A DNA stretch of 24,016 bases from Alphaproteobacteria bacterium (GTDB lineage: Bacteria > Pseudomonadota > Alphaproteobacteria > SMXP01): contig SMXP01000145.1 of assembly GCA_004356335.1 (NCBI GenBank), forward strand, positions 1-24,016, in the 5' to 3' direction. A program made the position numbers and the translations under genes. This document shows, piece by piece, positions 14,828-22,588 of this stretch. Position 1 is the first letter of the stretch, and the number at the start of each line of letters is the position of its first letter. The notes beneath the pieces are model-generated. The model saw nothing but the letters and a program-made list of their open reading frames with translations, was not told the DNA's origin and searched no databases.

Positions 14828-16096
14828 ATGGCACATGCGTCGACTTACAAGCCGCGAAGCGGGTTTGCTCGCTGGCTCGATTCCCGGTTGCCGATCATGC
14901 GTCTTGCCCATGATTCGTTTGTCGATTTCCCGACACCGAAGAATTTGAATTATTGGTGGACATTCGGAGGCATTCTGAGCGTTTGCCTGGTCATCCTGAT
15001 TGTTTCCGGTGTTGCGCTGTCCATGCACTACACGCCCCATGCGGATTTTGCATTTGCCAGCGTCGAGCACATCATGCGGGATGTGAATTACGGATGGCTG
15101 TTGCGCTATATGCATGCCAATAGCAGCTCGATGTTCTTTCTTGCGGTCTACATCCATATGTTACGCGGACTTTACTACGGGTCTTACAAAGAACCCCGCG
15201 AAGTCCTGTGGATCTTGGGCGTCATGCTTTTTATCTTGATGATAGCTTCCGCTTTCTTGGGTTATGTGTTGCCTTGGGGACAAATGAGTTTCTGGGCGGC
15301 GACGGTGATCACCAATCTGTTTGGCGTCATCCCTTTTATCGGCGACGAGGTGCTCGCCTGGCTATGGGGCGGATTCGGGGTCGACGGCCCGACGCTCAAC
15401 CGATTTTACAGCCTTCATTATCTTCTCGCGTTCCTTATCGCCGGTGTCGTCGTCTTGCATATTTGGGCGCTGCACGTGCCGGGCAATAACAATCCCAAAG
15501 GGATCGATGTCAAAGGGCCCCAGGACACCATTCCGTTCCATCCCTATTACACGGTAAAGGACGGTTTCGCGCTGGGTGTCTTCTTGATCGTCTTGGCTTT
15601 GTTGATTTTCTATGCACCCAATATATTGGGGCATCCGGACAATTACATTCCGGCCGACCCCTTAACGACGCCGGAGCACATTGTGCCGGAATGGTATTTC
15701 TTGCCGTTCTACGCGATCTTGCGGGCGGTTCCGGACATTCTCTTCATTCCGGCGAAAACGGCCGGCGTCATTGCCATGTTGTTGGCGATCTTCACGTTAT
15801 TCCTATTGCCATGGCTTGATAGTTCGAAAGTTCGTTCGGCGCGGTATCGGCCGCTGTTTAAGCAATTCTTCTGGATCTTCGTCATTGCCTGCGTGGCGCT
15901 TGGGTGGGCCGGATCGCAATCGCCGGAAGGAATGGCGCTCTTGGTGGCGCGCATCTCGACCTTATATTACTTCGCTTTCTTCTGGGTCATCATGCCGCTC
16001 TTGGGTGTCATTGAAACGCCTAAAAGCGTGCCGGATAGTATCAGCAAACCGGTCTTGGGCTCCGGTAGCGCGGCGGCATCTGGAACGAGCGGCTAA
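14828..16096 (+). CDS. petB: Cytochrome b subunit of the bc1 complex
   Basis: 422 aa, usual for alphaproteobacterial cytochrome b, with eight expected membrane spans. The four haem ligands are His96 and His110 (RYMHANSS, YIHMLRG) and His197 and His211 (YSLHYLL, VVLHIWALH), each pair 14 apart as required. PEWY (287-290) of the ubiquinol-oxidation site is intact in VPEWYFLPFYAILRA. It carries the quinol-oxidising and quinone-reducing sites of the Q cycle in the inner membrane. GGGGAGG is placed ahead of the ATG. It sits between the Rieske and cytochrome c1 genes. Confidence 0.98.
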   Translation: MAHASTYKPRSGFARWLDSRLPIMRLAHDSFVDFPTPKNLNYWWTFGGILSVCLVILIVSGVALSMHYTPHADFAFASVEHIMRDVNYGWLLRYMHANSSSMFFLAVYIHMLRGLYYGSYKEPREVLWILGVMLFILMIASAFLGYVLPWGQMSFWAATVITNLFGVIPFIGDEVLAWLWGGFGVDGPTLNRFYSLHYLLAFLIAGVVVLHIWALHVPGNNNPKGIDVKGPQDTIPFHPYYTVKDGFALGVFLIVLALLIFYAPNILGHPDNYIPADPLTTPEHIVPEWYFLPFYAILRAVPDILFIPAKTAGVIAMLLAIFTLFLLPWLDSSKVRSARYRPLFKQFFWIFVIACVALGWAGSQSPEGMALLVARISTLYYFAFFWVIMPLLGVIETPKSVPDSISKPVLGSGSAAASGTSG

Positions 16097-16113
16097 CAGG
16101 GCGGGAATAGAAA

Positions 16114-16932
16114 ATGATTACACAGACAAAAAGATACCCGCCCCGCTGGTCCGTGCTGACGATCGGCGTTGCCATGGGGCTAGCCCTTGCCGCATGGGCG
16201 CCGGTTCGGGCGGCAGACGAAGCAACGGAAGCCCTGTCGCCATCGGCTCGGGATTGGAGTTTTAGCGGTCCGCTTGGGGTTTTTGACCGGGCCGCTTTGC
16301 AAAGAGGCTATCAGCTCTATCGGGAAGTCTGTTCCGCTTGCCATTCCTTGGAATTTATCGCGTTTCGCAATCTGGCCGATCCCGGCGGACCGGAATTTTC
16401 CGAAGAGGCCGTTAAGGCCCTGGCCGCCGAGCATAGTGTGCAGGACGGGCCCGACGAGTTCGGCGAGATGTTCGATCGACCCGGTCGCTTGTCGGATTAT
16501 TTACCGTCACCTTATTTGAACAACAATGAGGCGCGCGCCGCCAATGGCGGGTCTTTGCCACCGGACCTTTCCGTGATCATCAAAGCGCGCACCAATGGTC
16601 CGAATTATCTCTACGCTTTGCTTACCGGCTATGAAGATCCGCCGGCGGATTTCGAGCTGGCTGATATGATGAATTACAATCCCTATTTCTCGGGCCGTCA
16701 GATTGCCATGGCGCCGCAATTGTTTGAGGGGATCGTCGAATATTCGGACGGCACCGAAGCAAGTGTCGCTCAAATGGCCAAAGATTTGGTTCAGTTCTTG
16801 ACGTGGACGGCGGAACCCAAATTGGAAGAGCGCAAGGCGCTGGCGATGCCGGTTCTCATCTATATGCTCATTCTGACGATCCTGCTTTATGCCTCCTATA
16901 AGCGGATTTGGCGCGATGTGGACCACGATTGA
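16114..16932 (+). CDS. petC: Cytochrome c1 subunit of the bc1 complex
   Basis: 272 aa. Signal peptide 1-33 (PRWSVLTIGVAMGLALAAWAPVRAA, cleaved after the ARA/AA region). Haem c site CSACH (Cys73, Cys76, His77); the sixth ligand is probably Met199 in NPYFSGRQIAMAPQL. A C-terminal anchor is at about 246-263 (MPVLIYMLILTILLYASYKR), so the haem domain faces the periplasm. It takes electrons from the Rieske centre and hands them to a soluble or membrane cytochrome c. The gene starts 17 bases after petB and ends 36 bases before an intrinsic terminator. Confidence 0.97.
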   Translation: MITQTKRYPPRWSVLTIGVAMGLALAAWAPVRAADEATEALSPSARDWSFSGPLGVFDRAALQRGYQLYREVCSACHSLEFIAFRNLADPGGPEFSEEAVKALAAEHSVQDGPDEFGEMFDRPGRLSDYLPSPYLNNNEARAANGGSLPPDLSVIIKARTNGPNYLYALLTGYEDPPADFELADMMNYNPYFSGRQIAMAPQLFEGIVEYSDGTEASVAQMAKDLVQFLTWTAEPKLEERKALAMPVLIYMLILTILLYASYKRIWRDVDHD

Positions 16933-16968
16933 GTCGTAACGTCTGCAACCAGCCTATAGGCCAGATGA

Positions 16969-16994
16969 AGCCGTCCCCATTGGGGCGGCTTTTG
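16969..16994 (+). terminator. Rho-independent terminator of petABC
   Basis: AGCCG-T-CCCC, loop ATT, GGGGCGGCT forms a nine-pair GC-rich stem with a single bulged T, followed directly by TTT and a second T run after GCCG. It lies 36 bases after the petC stop. Confidence 0.85.
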
Positions 16995-17057
16995 CCGTTT
17001 TGGCTTGTCACCGGATACCATTGCATCCGCCCCTAAAAACATGGCACCGTTGTCCCC

Positions 17058-17074
17058 CGCCTAAATCTTAGGCG
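17058..17074. other. Small perfect hairpin between petC and mtnP
   Basis: CGCCTAA, loop ATC, TTAGGCG: a seven-pair perfect stem just upstream of repeat copy F. No T run follows, so it is not a standard terminator. Role unknown. Confidence 0.5.
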
Positions 17075-17087
17075 CACGGATCTCCGA

Positions 17088-17191
17088 TAGAGCATTTTCG
17101 AGCGAAGTGGATACCGGTTCGCGTTAAGAAAATGCGACCAAACAAGGACTCAGAGCGTTTTCGCGATTCTGTTAAGTTCGGAAACGCTCTA
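17088..17191 (+). repeat. Two-hairpin intergenic element, copy F (TA-flanked)
   Basis: Intact copy bounded by TA at 17088-17089 and 17190-17191. Unit 1: GCATTTTC (17092-17099) pairs with GAAAATGC (17128-17135) and encloses the GCGAAGTGG...CCGGTTCGCG core of the second subtype. Linker GACCAAACAAGGACT. Unit 2: AGAGCGTTT (17152-17160) pairs with AAACGCTCT (17182-17190). It lies 33 bases upstream of mtnP and touches no gene. Confidence 0.9.
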
Positions 17192-17224
17192 GAATGACCA
17201 AGTCCGATGATGGAATGACAGCGC

Positions 17225-18103
17225 ATGAGTGAAACTATTCTGGGTGTAATTGGCGGCAGCGGCGTTTATGAAATAGACGGATTGCAAGGGGCCGAATGGC
17301 GCAAGGTGGACTCACCATGGGGTACCCCGTCCGACGAACTTCTGATGGGTCGGTTGGATGATGTGCAAATGGTGTTCCTGCCGCGCCACGGCCGCGGCCA
17401 TGTTCACTCGCCGAGCAGCATAAATTACCGGGCCAATATCGATGCGCTGAAGCGCGTGGGTGTGACCGACATCATTTCTGTTTCCGCTTGCGGATCTTTT
17501 CGTGAAGAGCTAACGCCCGGCACCTTCGTTCTCGTCGATCAATTCATCGATCGCACCGACCAACGAGAGAAGAGTTTTTTCGGGCCGGGCTTTGTCGCTC
17601 ATGTGTCCATGGCCCATCCGGTGTGCCCGCGGCTGGTCGACGCCTTGGCCGAAGCTGCTGGGGAGATAGGTATTCCCTATCATAAAGGCGGCACCTATCT
17701 GGCCATGGAGGGCCCGCAATTTTCCAGCTTGGCCGAATCCAATCTCTATCGTGCCTGGGGATGCGACGTGATCGGCATGACAAATATGCCCGAAGCGAAA
17801 CTCGCGCGCGAGGCGGAAATTTGTTACGCGACGGTGGCCATGGTCACCGATTATGATTGTTGGCACCCCGATCACGACAATGTGGAAGTTCAAGATATCA
17901 TCCGTGTCCTGGCCGATAACGCTGATTCGGCGCGCCGTTTAATCAAAAGCGTGGTGCCGAAATTGGGGCCTGAGCGCACGCCGTCGCCGCTCGGCATCGA
18001 ACGGGTTCTCGATACGGCCATGATTACGGCGCCGGATGCGCGCGATCCCGACCTGGTTGCAAAGCTTGATGCGGTGGCCGGCCGCGTGCTCAAGTCGCAA
18101 TGA
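17225..18103 (+). CDS. mtnP: S-methyl-5'-thioadenosine phosphorylase
   Basis: 292 aa, trimeric purine nucleoside phosphorylase family. Phosphate-binding GGSG (10-13) and RHGRGH (54-59), then EGPQFS (162-167), MTNMPEAKLAREAEICYA (185-202), and Asp209/Asp211 in TDYDCWHPD, the purine-recognising acids of MTA phosphorylases. It splits methylthioadenosine, a by-product of polyamine and homoserine-lactone synthesis, into adenine and methylthioribose-1-phosphate. The adenine product is the substrate of the next gene, apt, 46 bases downstream. Ribosome site weak (TGGAA); the start is set by the conserved MSETILGVIGGSG. Confidence 0.95.
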   Translation: MSETILGVIGGSGVYEIDGLQGAEWRKVDSPWGTPSDELLMGRLDDVQMVFLPRHGRGHVHSPSSINYRANIDALKRVGVTDIISVSACGSFREELTPGTFVLVDQFIDRTDQREKSFFGPGFVAHVSMAHPVCPRLVDALAEAAGEIGIPYHKGGTYLAMEGPQFSSLAESNLYRAWGCDVIGMTNMPEAKLAREAEICYATVAMVTDYDCWHPDHDNVEVQDIIRVLADNADSARRLIKSVVPKLGPERTPSPLGIERVLDTAMITAPDARDPDLVAKLDAVAGRVLKSQ

Positions 18104-18110
18104 GCGACGC

Positions 18111-18136
18111 CTCGTTGCAAAAACTCGTTGCAAAAA
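18111..18136 (+). repeat. 13-base tandem repeat, two copies
   Basis: CTCGTTGCAAAAA occurs twice without a gap between the mtnP stop and the apt start. It lies upstream of the apt ribosome site (AAGAGAG). Possibly a recent slippage duplication that changes the spacing in the leader. Confidence 0.8.
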
Positions 18137-18149
18137 AGAGAGTCAGATT

Positions 18150-18677
18150 ATGGATATTAAAAGCGTCATTCGCACCATTCCCGATTATCCGAAACCCGGC
18201 GTCATGTTTCGCGATATCACGACGCTTTTGAACGACGCTCAAGGGTTTCGCAGTGCCGTCGACGCGCTGGTTCTGCCCCATGCAGGCACCAAGATCGACA
18301 AAGTGGCGGGTATCGAGGCACGCGGCTTTATCCTGGGCGGTGCCGTGGCGCATCAACTATCCGTGTCGTTTATTCCGGTGCGCAAGAAAGGCAAATTGCC
18401 CTGGAAAACCCACGCACAGGAATATGCGCTGGAATACGGGACCGACGTGGTGGAGATTCACGTAGATGCCATCGAGCCGGGCGAGAAGATTCTTTTGATT
18501 GACGATCTGATTGCAACCGGCGGAACGGCCGAGGCTTCGATCAAATTGATCGAACGGGCCGGGGGTCAAGTGGCGGCGTGCAGCTTCGTCATCGATCTAC
18601 CCGATCTGGGTGGCCGCGCGCGGCTCGAAGCGTTAGGCAAATCGGTCATCTCCCTGTGCCAATTCGAAGGCGGATAA
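18150..18677 (+). CDS. apt: Adenine phosphoribosyltransferase
   Basis: 175 aa, the usual Apt length. The conserved start DIKSVIRTIPDYPKPGVMF and RDITTLL (21-27) are followed by GIEARGFILGGAVA (54-67) and the PRPP-binding loop ILLIDDLIATGGTAEA (114-129). It converts adenine and PRPP to AMP in the cytoplasm. It follows mtnP, which produces adenine, so the two form a salvage route. The frame is open upstream into mtnP, but the family N-terminus fixes the ATG; the ribosome site (AAGAGAG) is modest. It converges with the SDR gene, 11 bases between the stops. Confidence 0.96.
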   Translation: MDIKSVIRTIPDYPKPGVMFRDITTLLNDAQGFRSAVDALVLPHAGTKIDKVAGIEARGFILGGAVAHQLSVSFIPVRKKGKLPWKTHAQEYALEYGTDVVEIHVDAIEPGEKILLIDDLIATGGTAEASIKLIERAGGQVAACSFVIDLPDLGGRARLEALGKSVISLCQFEGG

Positions 18678-18688
18678 AGGTTTTTTAT

Positions 18689-19606
18689 TTAAACCGGATC
18701 CCAACTGAACACGTCGGCGCTGACTTCCAAATCCACCATATCGGGCCTCATGGCCGGTAACGCGTGATTGATGAGGGTTTCCGGCGTCCAGCCGCCCACC
18801 TTGGCCATGGCGCGCACGGGCCGTGGTTGGCTCATCAAGAAAATTTCATTGCCGCGCGCCGCAAAAAGCTGCCCGGAAATATCCGCCGCCCCCGGTGCCA
18901 CCAGCGCCACCGCCAATGGGGCCACTTGATCGGCGCGCATAAAATTTTTCATCCGCTCCACACGTTTGCGCCCTGCTTCGTCCTTGATCGGGATGGCTTC
19001 GATCATGCGGGTCCAGGCAAAGGGCGCGATGGCATTGGACCGCACGTTCTTGCGCGCGCCTTCCAGGGCGATGATGCGACTCAAGCCGGCAATGCCCATT
19101 TTTGCCGCCGCGTAATTGGCTTGACCCAAATTTCCGATCAGGCCGGATGTGGAGGTGAAAAAAACCAAGCTGCCGTCTTCCTGATTGCGGAAATGTTCGA
19201 TCGCCGCCCGCGCCACATGAAACGATCCGTTCAAATGAACGTCGATCACCGCTGCCCAATCCGCTTCGCTCATTTTGTGAAACATGGTGTCGCGCAAAAT
19301 ACCCGCCGGATTGATCACCGCGTTGAGCCCGCCAAAGGTGTCCATGGCTTGTTCAACCATAGCGGCCGCCCCTTTGGCGCTGGCCACGGACTCCGAATTG
19401 GCCACCGCTTCGCCGCCGGCATTTTTTATCTCTTGGGCGACCGCATCCGCCGGGCCGGCCGCCGCTTCATCGCCGCCGTCCAGAGCACCGCCCAAATCAT
19501 TGACCACCACGCGTGCTCCTTCGCGCGCGGCCAGTTCGGCGCAGGCTTTGCCGATGCCGCGCGCCGCACCGGTCACCAGCACCACTTTGCCGTCCAGCAG
19601 ACCCAT
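18689..19606 (-). CDS. Short-chain dehydrogenase, MFE-2-like 3-hydroxyacyl-CoA dehydrogenase
   Basis: 305 aa SDR. Nucleotide site TGAARGIG (12-19), Asp37 (VNDLGG) suited to NAD, and catalytic Ser152, Tyr165 and Lys169 in FTSTSG...NYAAAK. The long insert after NDLGG (about 40-55), VHLNGSFHVARAAIEHF (123-139) and GLIGNLGQANYAAAK match the dehydrogenase half of animal HSD17B4 (MFE-2), which oxidises (3R)-hydroxyacyl-CoA. The usual NNAG reads NPAG (99-102). A C-terminal addition (about 255-305) follows the SDR core. There is no hydratase half here. GAGGA precedes the ATG. It is probably part of acyl-CoA metabolism; the exact substrate is uncertain. Confidence 0.85.
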   Translation of the reverse strand: MGLLDGKVVLVTGAARGIGKACAELAAREGARVVVNDLGGALDGGDEAAAGPADAVAQEIKNAGGEAVANSESVASAKGAAAMVEQAMDTFGGLNAVINPAGILRDTMFHKMSEADWAAVIDVHLNGSFHVARAAIEHFRNQEDGSLVFFTSTSGLIGNLGQANYAAAKMGIAGLSRIIALEGARKNVRSNAIAPFAWTRMIEAIPIKDEAGRKRVERMKNFMRADQVAPLAVALVAPGAADISGQLFAARGNEIFLMSQPRPVRAMAKVGGWTPETLINHALPAMRPDMVDLEVSADVFSWDPV

Positions 19607-19922
19607 CTTCGTGTCCTCATTTTTGTTTCATGGGGCGGCAAACCTAGCGGCGGGCGAGGCCCACGTCGAGGGGCGACGGAAAAAGTGTCGCGAGGCCCAT
19701 TATGTTGGTGCAAGGATGGGCGCGGCGTAACGTGCTGGACAAAGTCCAGCGGCTGCTGTAAGTCACCGGCCCATGACACGCATACAACACCGCCGATTGC
19801 GTAGCCCGCGGCATCCGGAAACGGATGCCGGCGCTGGGGTGTGGCGTTGATGCGGTAAGGGTCTTGCATCGGTGCGTTCCAGGCCAAAGCCAAAATCGAC
19901 ACCGACATGGAAGACCCAAGAC
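19607..19922. other. Structured 316-base intergenic region
   Basis: No convincing gene. It lies between the divergent SDR and acetyltransferase genes. It holds two perfect hairpins: GCTGGAC, loop AAA, GTCCAGC (19734-19750), and CGGCATCCG, loop GAAA, CGGATGCCG (19809-19830), a nine-pair stem with a GNRA tetraloop. Short frames here (for example on the - strand at 19573-19908) look unlike proteins. It could be a leader, a small RNA or a decayed repeat; no known RNA family was recognised. Confidence 0.5.
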
Positions 19923-20432
19923 ATGACCAAAATTTTATCGCCCTTGCATATCGCTCAAGAACAGCCGGCCCATGGGACTGCGATAGATCGGCTTTTGGCG
20001 GCCGCCTTCGGGCCGGGCCGCTTTGCCAAAACCGCCGAGCGTTTGCGCGAGGGCAATCGACCCCTCACGGCCTTGTGCATGGTGGCGTCCGAGGGCGACG
20101 CCATGCGCGCCTCGGTGCGCTTTTGGCCGATCCATATCGGTCAAACGGCGGCCTTATTGCTCGGACCCTTGGCCGTCGATCCGATGGAGCGCGGCCGCGG
20201 TATCGGGCTCGACTTGATGAGCCACGGGCTTGATAAAGCGGTCTCGCTGGGCCATGAGCTGGTGTTGTTGGTCGGCGATCTGCCCTATTATGAAAAAGTA
20301 GGCTTCATCCGCGCCGGCGACGGCCGCGTGCGTCTGCCGGGCCCGGTGGATCCGGACCGGGTATTGGTGCGGTCGCTTACCGCCACGGCGTTCGATAATG
20401 TATCGGGTTTGGTGACCATCGCGCCGGAATAG
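19923..20432 (+). CDS. GNAT family N-acetyltransferase (YhbS-like)
   Basis: 169 aa. The acetyl-CoA motif A is VDPMERGRGIGLDLM (85-99) with RGRGIG at 90-95, followed by YYEKVGF, the typical motif B ending. The N-terminal strand-helix unit (about 5-50) and the order of motifs resemble E. coli YhbS. It transfers an acetyl group from acetyl-CoA to an amine of an unknown substrate. The ATG is preceded by GGAAGA about ten bases upstream; the frame is open further upstream, but that part does not look like the family. It converges with the membrane VWA gene, 26 bases between the stops. Confidence 0.83.
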   Translation: MTKILSPLHIAQEQPAHGTAIDRLLAAAFGPGRFAKTAERLREGNRPLTALCMVASEGDAMRASVRFWPIHIGQTAALLLGPLAVDPMERGRGIGLDLMSHGLDKAVSLGHELVLLVGDLPYYEKVGFIRAGDGRVRLPGPVDPDRVLVRSLTATAFDNVSGLVTIAPE

Positions 20433-20458
20433 CTTCGGCTGATTAGTCTGTAGGCGCA

Positions 20459-22588
20459 TTATCGGCCTTCCCGGTACCAGCCGAACAAAAGCGCGCTCAA
20501 AATAAGAATGAGAGCGAGGATCGGCACGAGCAAGGGAATTTGCGTGACCGAGCGCACCAAATATTGATTGTTTTGTTTAAGGCCCAGCCATGTGCGGCCG
20601 GCCATGTCGCGTCCGGCGCGCACCCGGCGAATGTCGGGAACGTTGAGCCCGTCGGACAGGCCGAAAAATTGTTCCGACGGTTCCGCCACCCAAAAGACAC
20701 CGCCGCCGGTCGCGTCGACAAGCGGGGCAAGCTTGCTGTCGGTGGCGCGCACGTCGGCATATTCGAGCGGATTGAGCGGACCCATTGCGGCCACAGCCGA
20801 ATGGGTCATGTCGTTTAATTTATAAAGGCCCATCTCCTCGGCCGGGACGACGGCGCGCCAGATACCGGGTGAGACCTGTTCGGGCATCACGGTTTGTACG
20901 ATGCCGGAAGGGGACGTGACAGTGACCGCGCCCACTTGATCGGAAATGCTACGCCGCGTGATCTCGATGGTGCCGGCTTTGGCCATGGCGCGCAGATCTT
21001 CTTCCTCCAGATCCGGTTCCTTCATGAGCCAGTGGGCGAGGCGGCGCAGCATTTCCGCTTGAGGGCCGCCGCCTTCAAAGCCGCGTGCCCACAACCAAAC
21101 ATGATCGGACATGAGTTGTGCCACGCGGCCCTCTTTAAACCGGTCGAGCACCAGAAGCGGTCGGTCGTCCGGGCCTACCATCAAGGTTTCGCCGCTAATC
21201 TTTTTGCTGTCCACCAATCGGAACCAGCGGCCCCAGGAGGCCTCGCCCGATGCACGGCCATCTTCGCCGGGCGGAGCGGCGCCGGGCAGGTTGGACGTCA
21301 CCGGATGGCGATAGCCCAATTGAGTTACCTGTGGCTTATAACCTTGGCCGAGCACATCGCCGGTGGGTTGGGCGGGCAACACGGCGGCCAAAGGCGAACG
21401 ATAAAGACTGAACGGCGTGGCAAAGGCCGGTCCCGCGGCGGTCAACAGGGCGCCGCCTTGTTCGACAAAGCGGGCAATATTGCTCAAATAAATCTGCGGC
21501 AGGACGCCGCGCCGACGATAGCGATCGAAAATAATGAGGTCGAATTCCTCGAGCTTGATGGAAAACAATTCGCGGGTCGGGAACGCAATCAACGAGAGTT
21601 CGCCGATCGGCGTGCCGTCCTGCTTCTCCGGCGGTCGCAAGATCGTAAAGTGCACCAGATCGACGCTCGGATCGGCTTTTAACAAATTGCGCCACGTGCG
21701 TTCGCCGGCATGGGGTTCACCCGATACCAATAAGACACGCAAGCGATCGCGGATGCCGTTGGTCAGGACGATGGCTTTGTTGTTTTGCAGGGATAATTCA
21801 TTTTCGATCGGCGATACGTCGATTTCGATCACATTTTGACCGCCATGGTCGATTTTCACATCGATGTTGGTGGTCTGACCGGTCAGCACCCGGCGTGTCA
21901 TTTTTAGCTCGCCGTCGATGCTGAGTGTGACCGGCACAAGCGCCCGCGTCTTCGATGCGGGGCCATAATCGTCGACCCGAACGGTGACGGTCACCGTTTC
22001 ACCCACAATACCGAAGCGAGGTGCGCGAATGACGGTCAGCTTGCGGTCCTGATCGGCTTTTTTGCCGGTAATCAAAACATGAATGGGAGCTTGGAATCCC
22101 AAAGTTGCCGGGGCATCCGGCACATCGTGAACTTGGCCGTCGGTAATCAAGATGGCGCCTGAGATGCGCTCCTGCGGTACGTCGATCAGGCCGCTTTCGA
22201 GAGCGGCAAATAAATTGGTGCCGTCGGCTTGTTGGCTGCCGATGTCCGTGCCGACCCGCAAAACCCGCACCTCCAAACCGTTCAACGCGGTCAATTGCTG
22301 TTCGAGCGTTGCTAAGGCGGCGGCGGTGGTTTGCGCGCGATCGCCAATCTTTTGACTGGCGGACTCGTCGACCACCAACGCCACCACATCGTCCACCGGA
22401 TCGCGTTCTTCTTCCAGAATGGACGGATTGGCCAGGGTCAAAATGACAAGTGCCAAGGCCACGCCGCGCCACAGGGCGCCACGCAATCGGGTCCAGGTGC
22501 TGAAGCCGGTGAGCAGCACGGCTGCCGCCAGCGCCGCCCAAAGAAAGGGCGCGGATATAACGGGCGAAAAGACAATTTCCCAAGCCAT
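20459..22588 (-). CDS. Membrane protein with VWA-like and glutamine-amidotransferase-like domains
   Basis: 709 aa. Two N-terminal transmembrane segments (about 8-29 and 38-53) are followed by a VWA-like domain (67-170) with metal-site motif DESAS (74-78), Thr124 and the TDG of Asp150. A beta-sandwich stretch follows (about 185-265), then a class I amidotransferase-like Rossmann region (about 285-460: RVLLVSGEPHAGERTW, LIIFDRY, FVEQGGALLTAAG). It lacks an obvious Cys-His-Glu triad. A last membrane span (about 684-703) precedes WYREGR. The TAATG junction overlaps the gene upstream by one base, so translation is probably coupled. It belongs with MoxR-DUF58-DUF4159 clusters, poorly understood; a role in envelope or stress functions is inferred. 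Confidence 0.8.
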   Translation of the reverse strand: MAWEIVFSPVISAPFLWAALAAAVLLTGFSTWTRLRGALWRGVALALVILTLANPSILEEERDPVDDVVALVVDESASQKIGDRAQTTAAALATLEQQLTALNGLEVRVLRVGTDIGSQQADGTNLFAALESGLIDVPQERISGAILITDGQVHDVPDAPATLGFQAPIHVLITGKKADQDRKLTVIRAPRFGIVGETVTVTVRVDDYGPASKTRALVPVTLSIDGELKMTRRVLTGQTTNIDVKIDHGGQNVIEIDVSPIENELSLQNNKAIVLTNGIRDRLRVLLVSGEPHAGERTWRNLLKADPSVDLVHFTILRPPEKQDGTPIGELSLIAFPTRELFSIKLEEFDLIIFDRYRRRGVLPQIYLSNIARFVEQGGALLTAAGPAFATPFSLYRSPLAAVLPAQPTGDVLGQGYKPQVTQLGYRHPVTSNLPGAAPPGEDGRASGEASWGRWFRLVDSKKISGETLMVGPDDRPLLVLDRFKEGRVAQLMSDHVWLWARGFEGGGPQAEMLRRLAHWLMKEPDLEEEDLRAMAKAGTIEITRRSISDQVGAVTVTSPSGIVQTVMPEQVSPGIWRAVVPAEEMGLYKLNDMTHSAVAAMGPLNPLEYADVRATDSKLAPLVDATGGGVFWVAEPSEQFFGLSDGLNVPDIRRVRAGRDMAGRTWLGLKQNNQYLVRSVTQIPLLVPILALILILSALLFGWYREGR

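Noticed and set aside
18679..18695. Bidirectional terminator between apt and the SDR gene
   Set aside because: GGTTT/AAACC gives only five AT-rich pairs with a seven-base loop; too weak to call.
18764..19804. 346-codon open frame on the + strand opposite the SDR gene
   Set aside because: It is opposite an SDR with a complete active site and has a His/Arg/Gly-rich, non-protein-like composition.
19720..19840. Known structured RNA such as SRP RNA or 6S RNA
   Set aside because: The characteristic SRP loop and the large 6S bubble are absent. Only two isolated hairpins can be supported.
20894..21682. 262-codon open frame on the + strand opposite the VWA membrane gene
   Set aside because: Antisense to a gene with clear domains; no recognisable motif or ribosome site.
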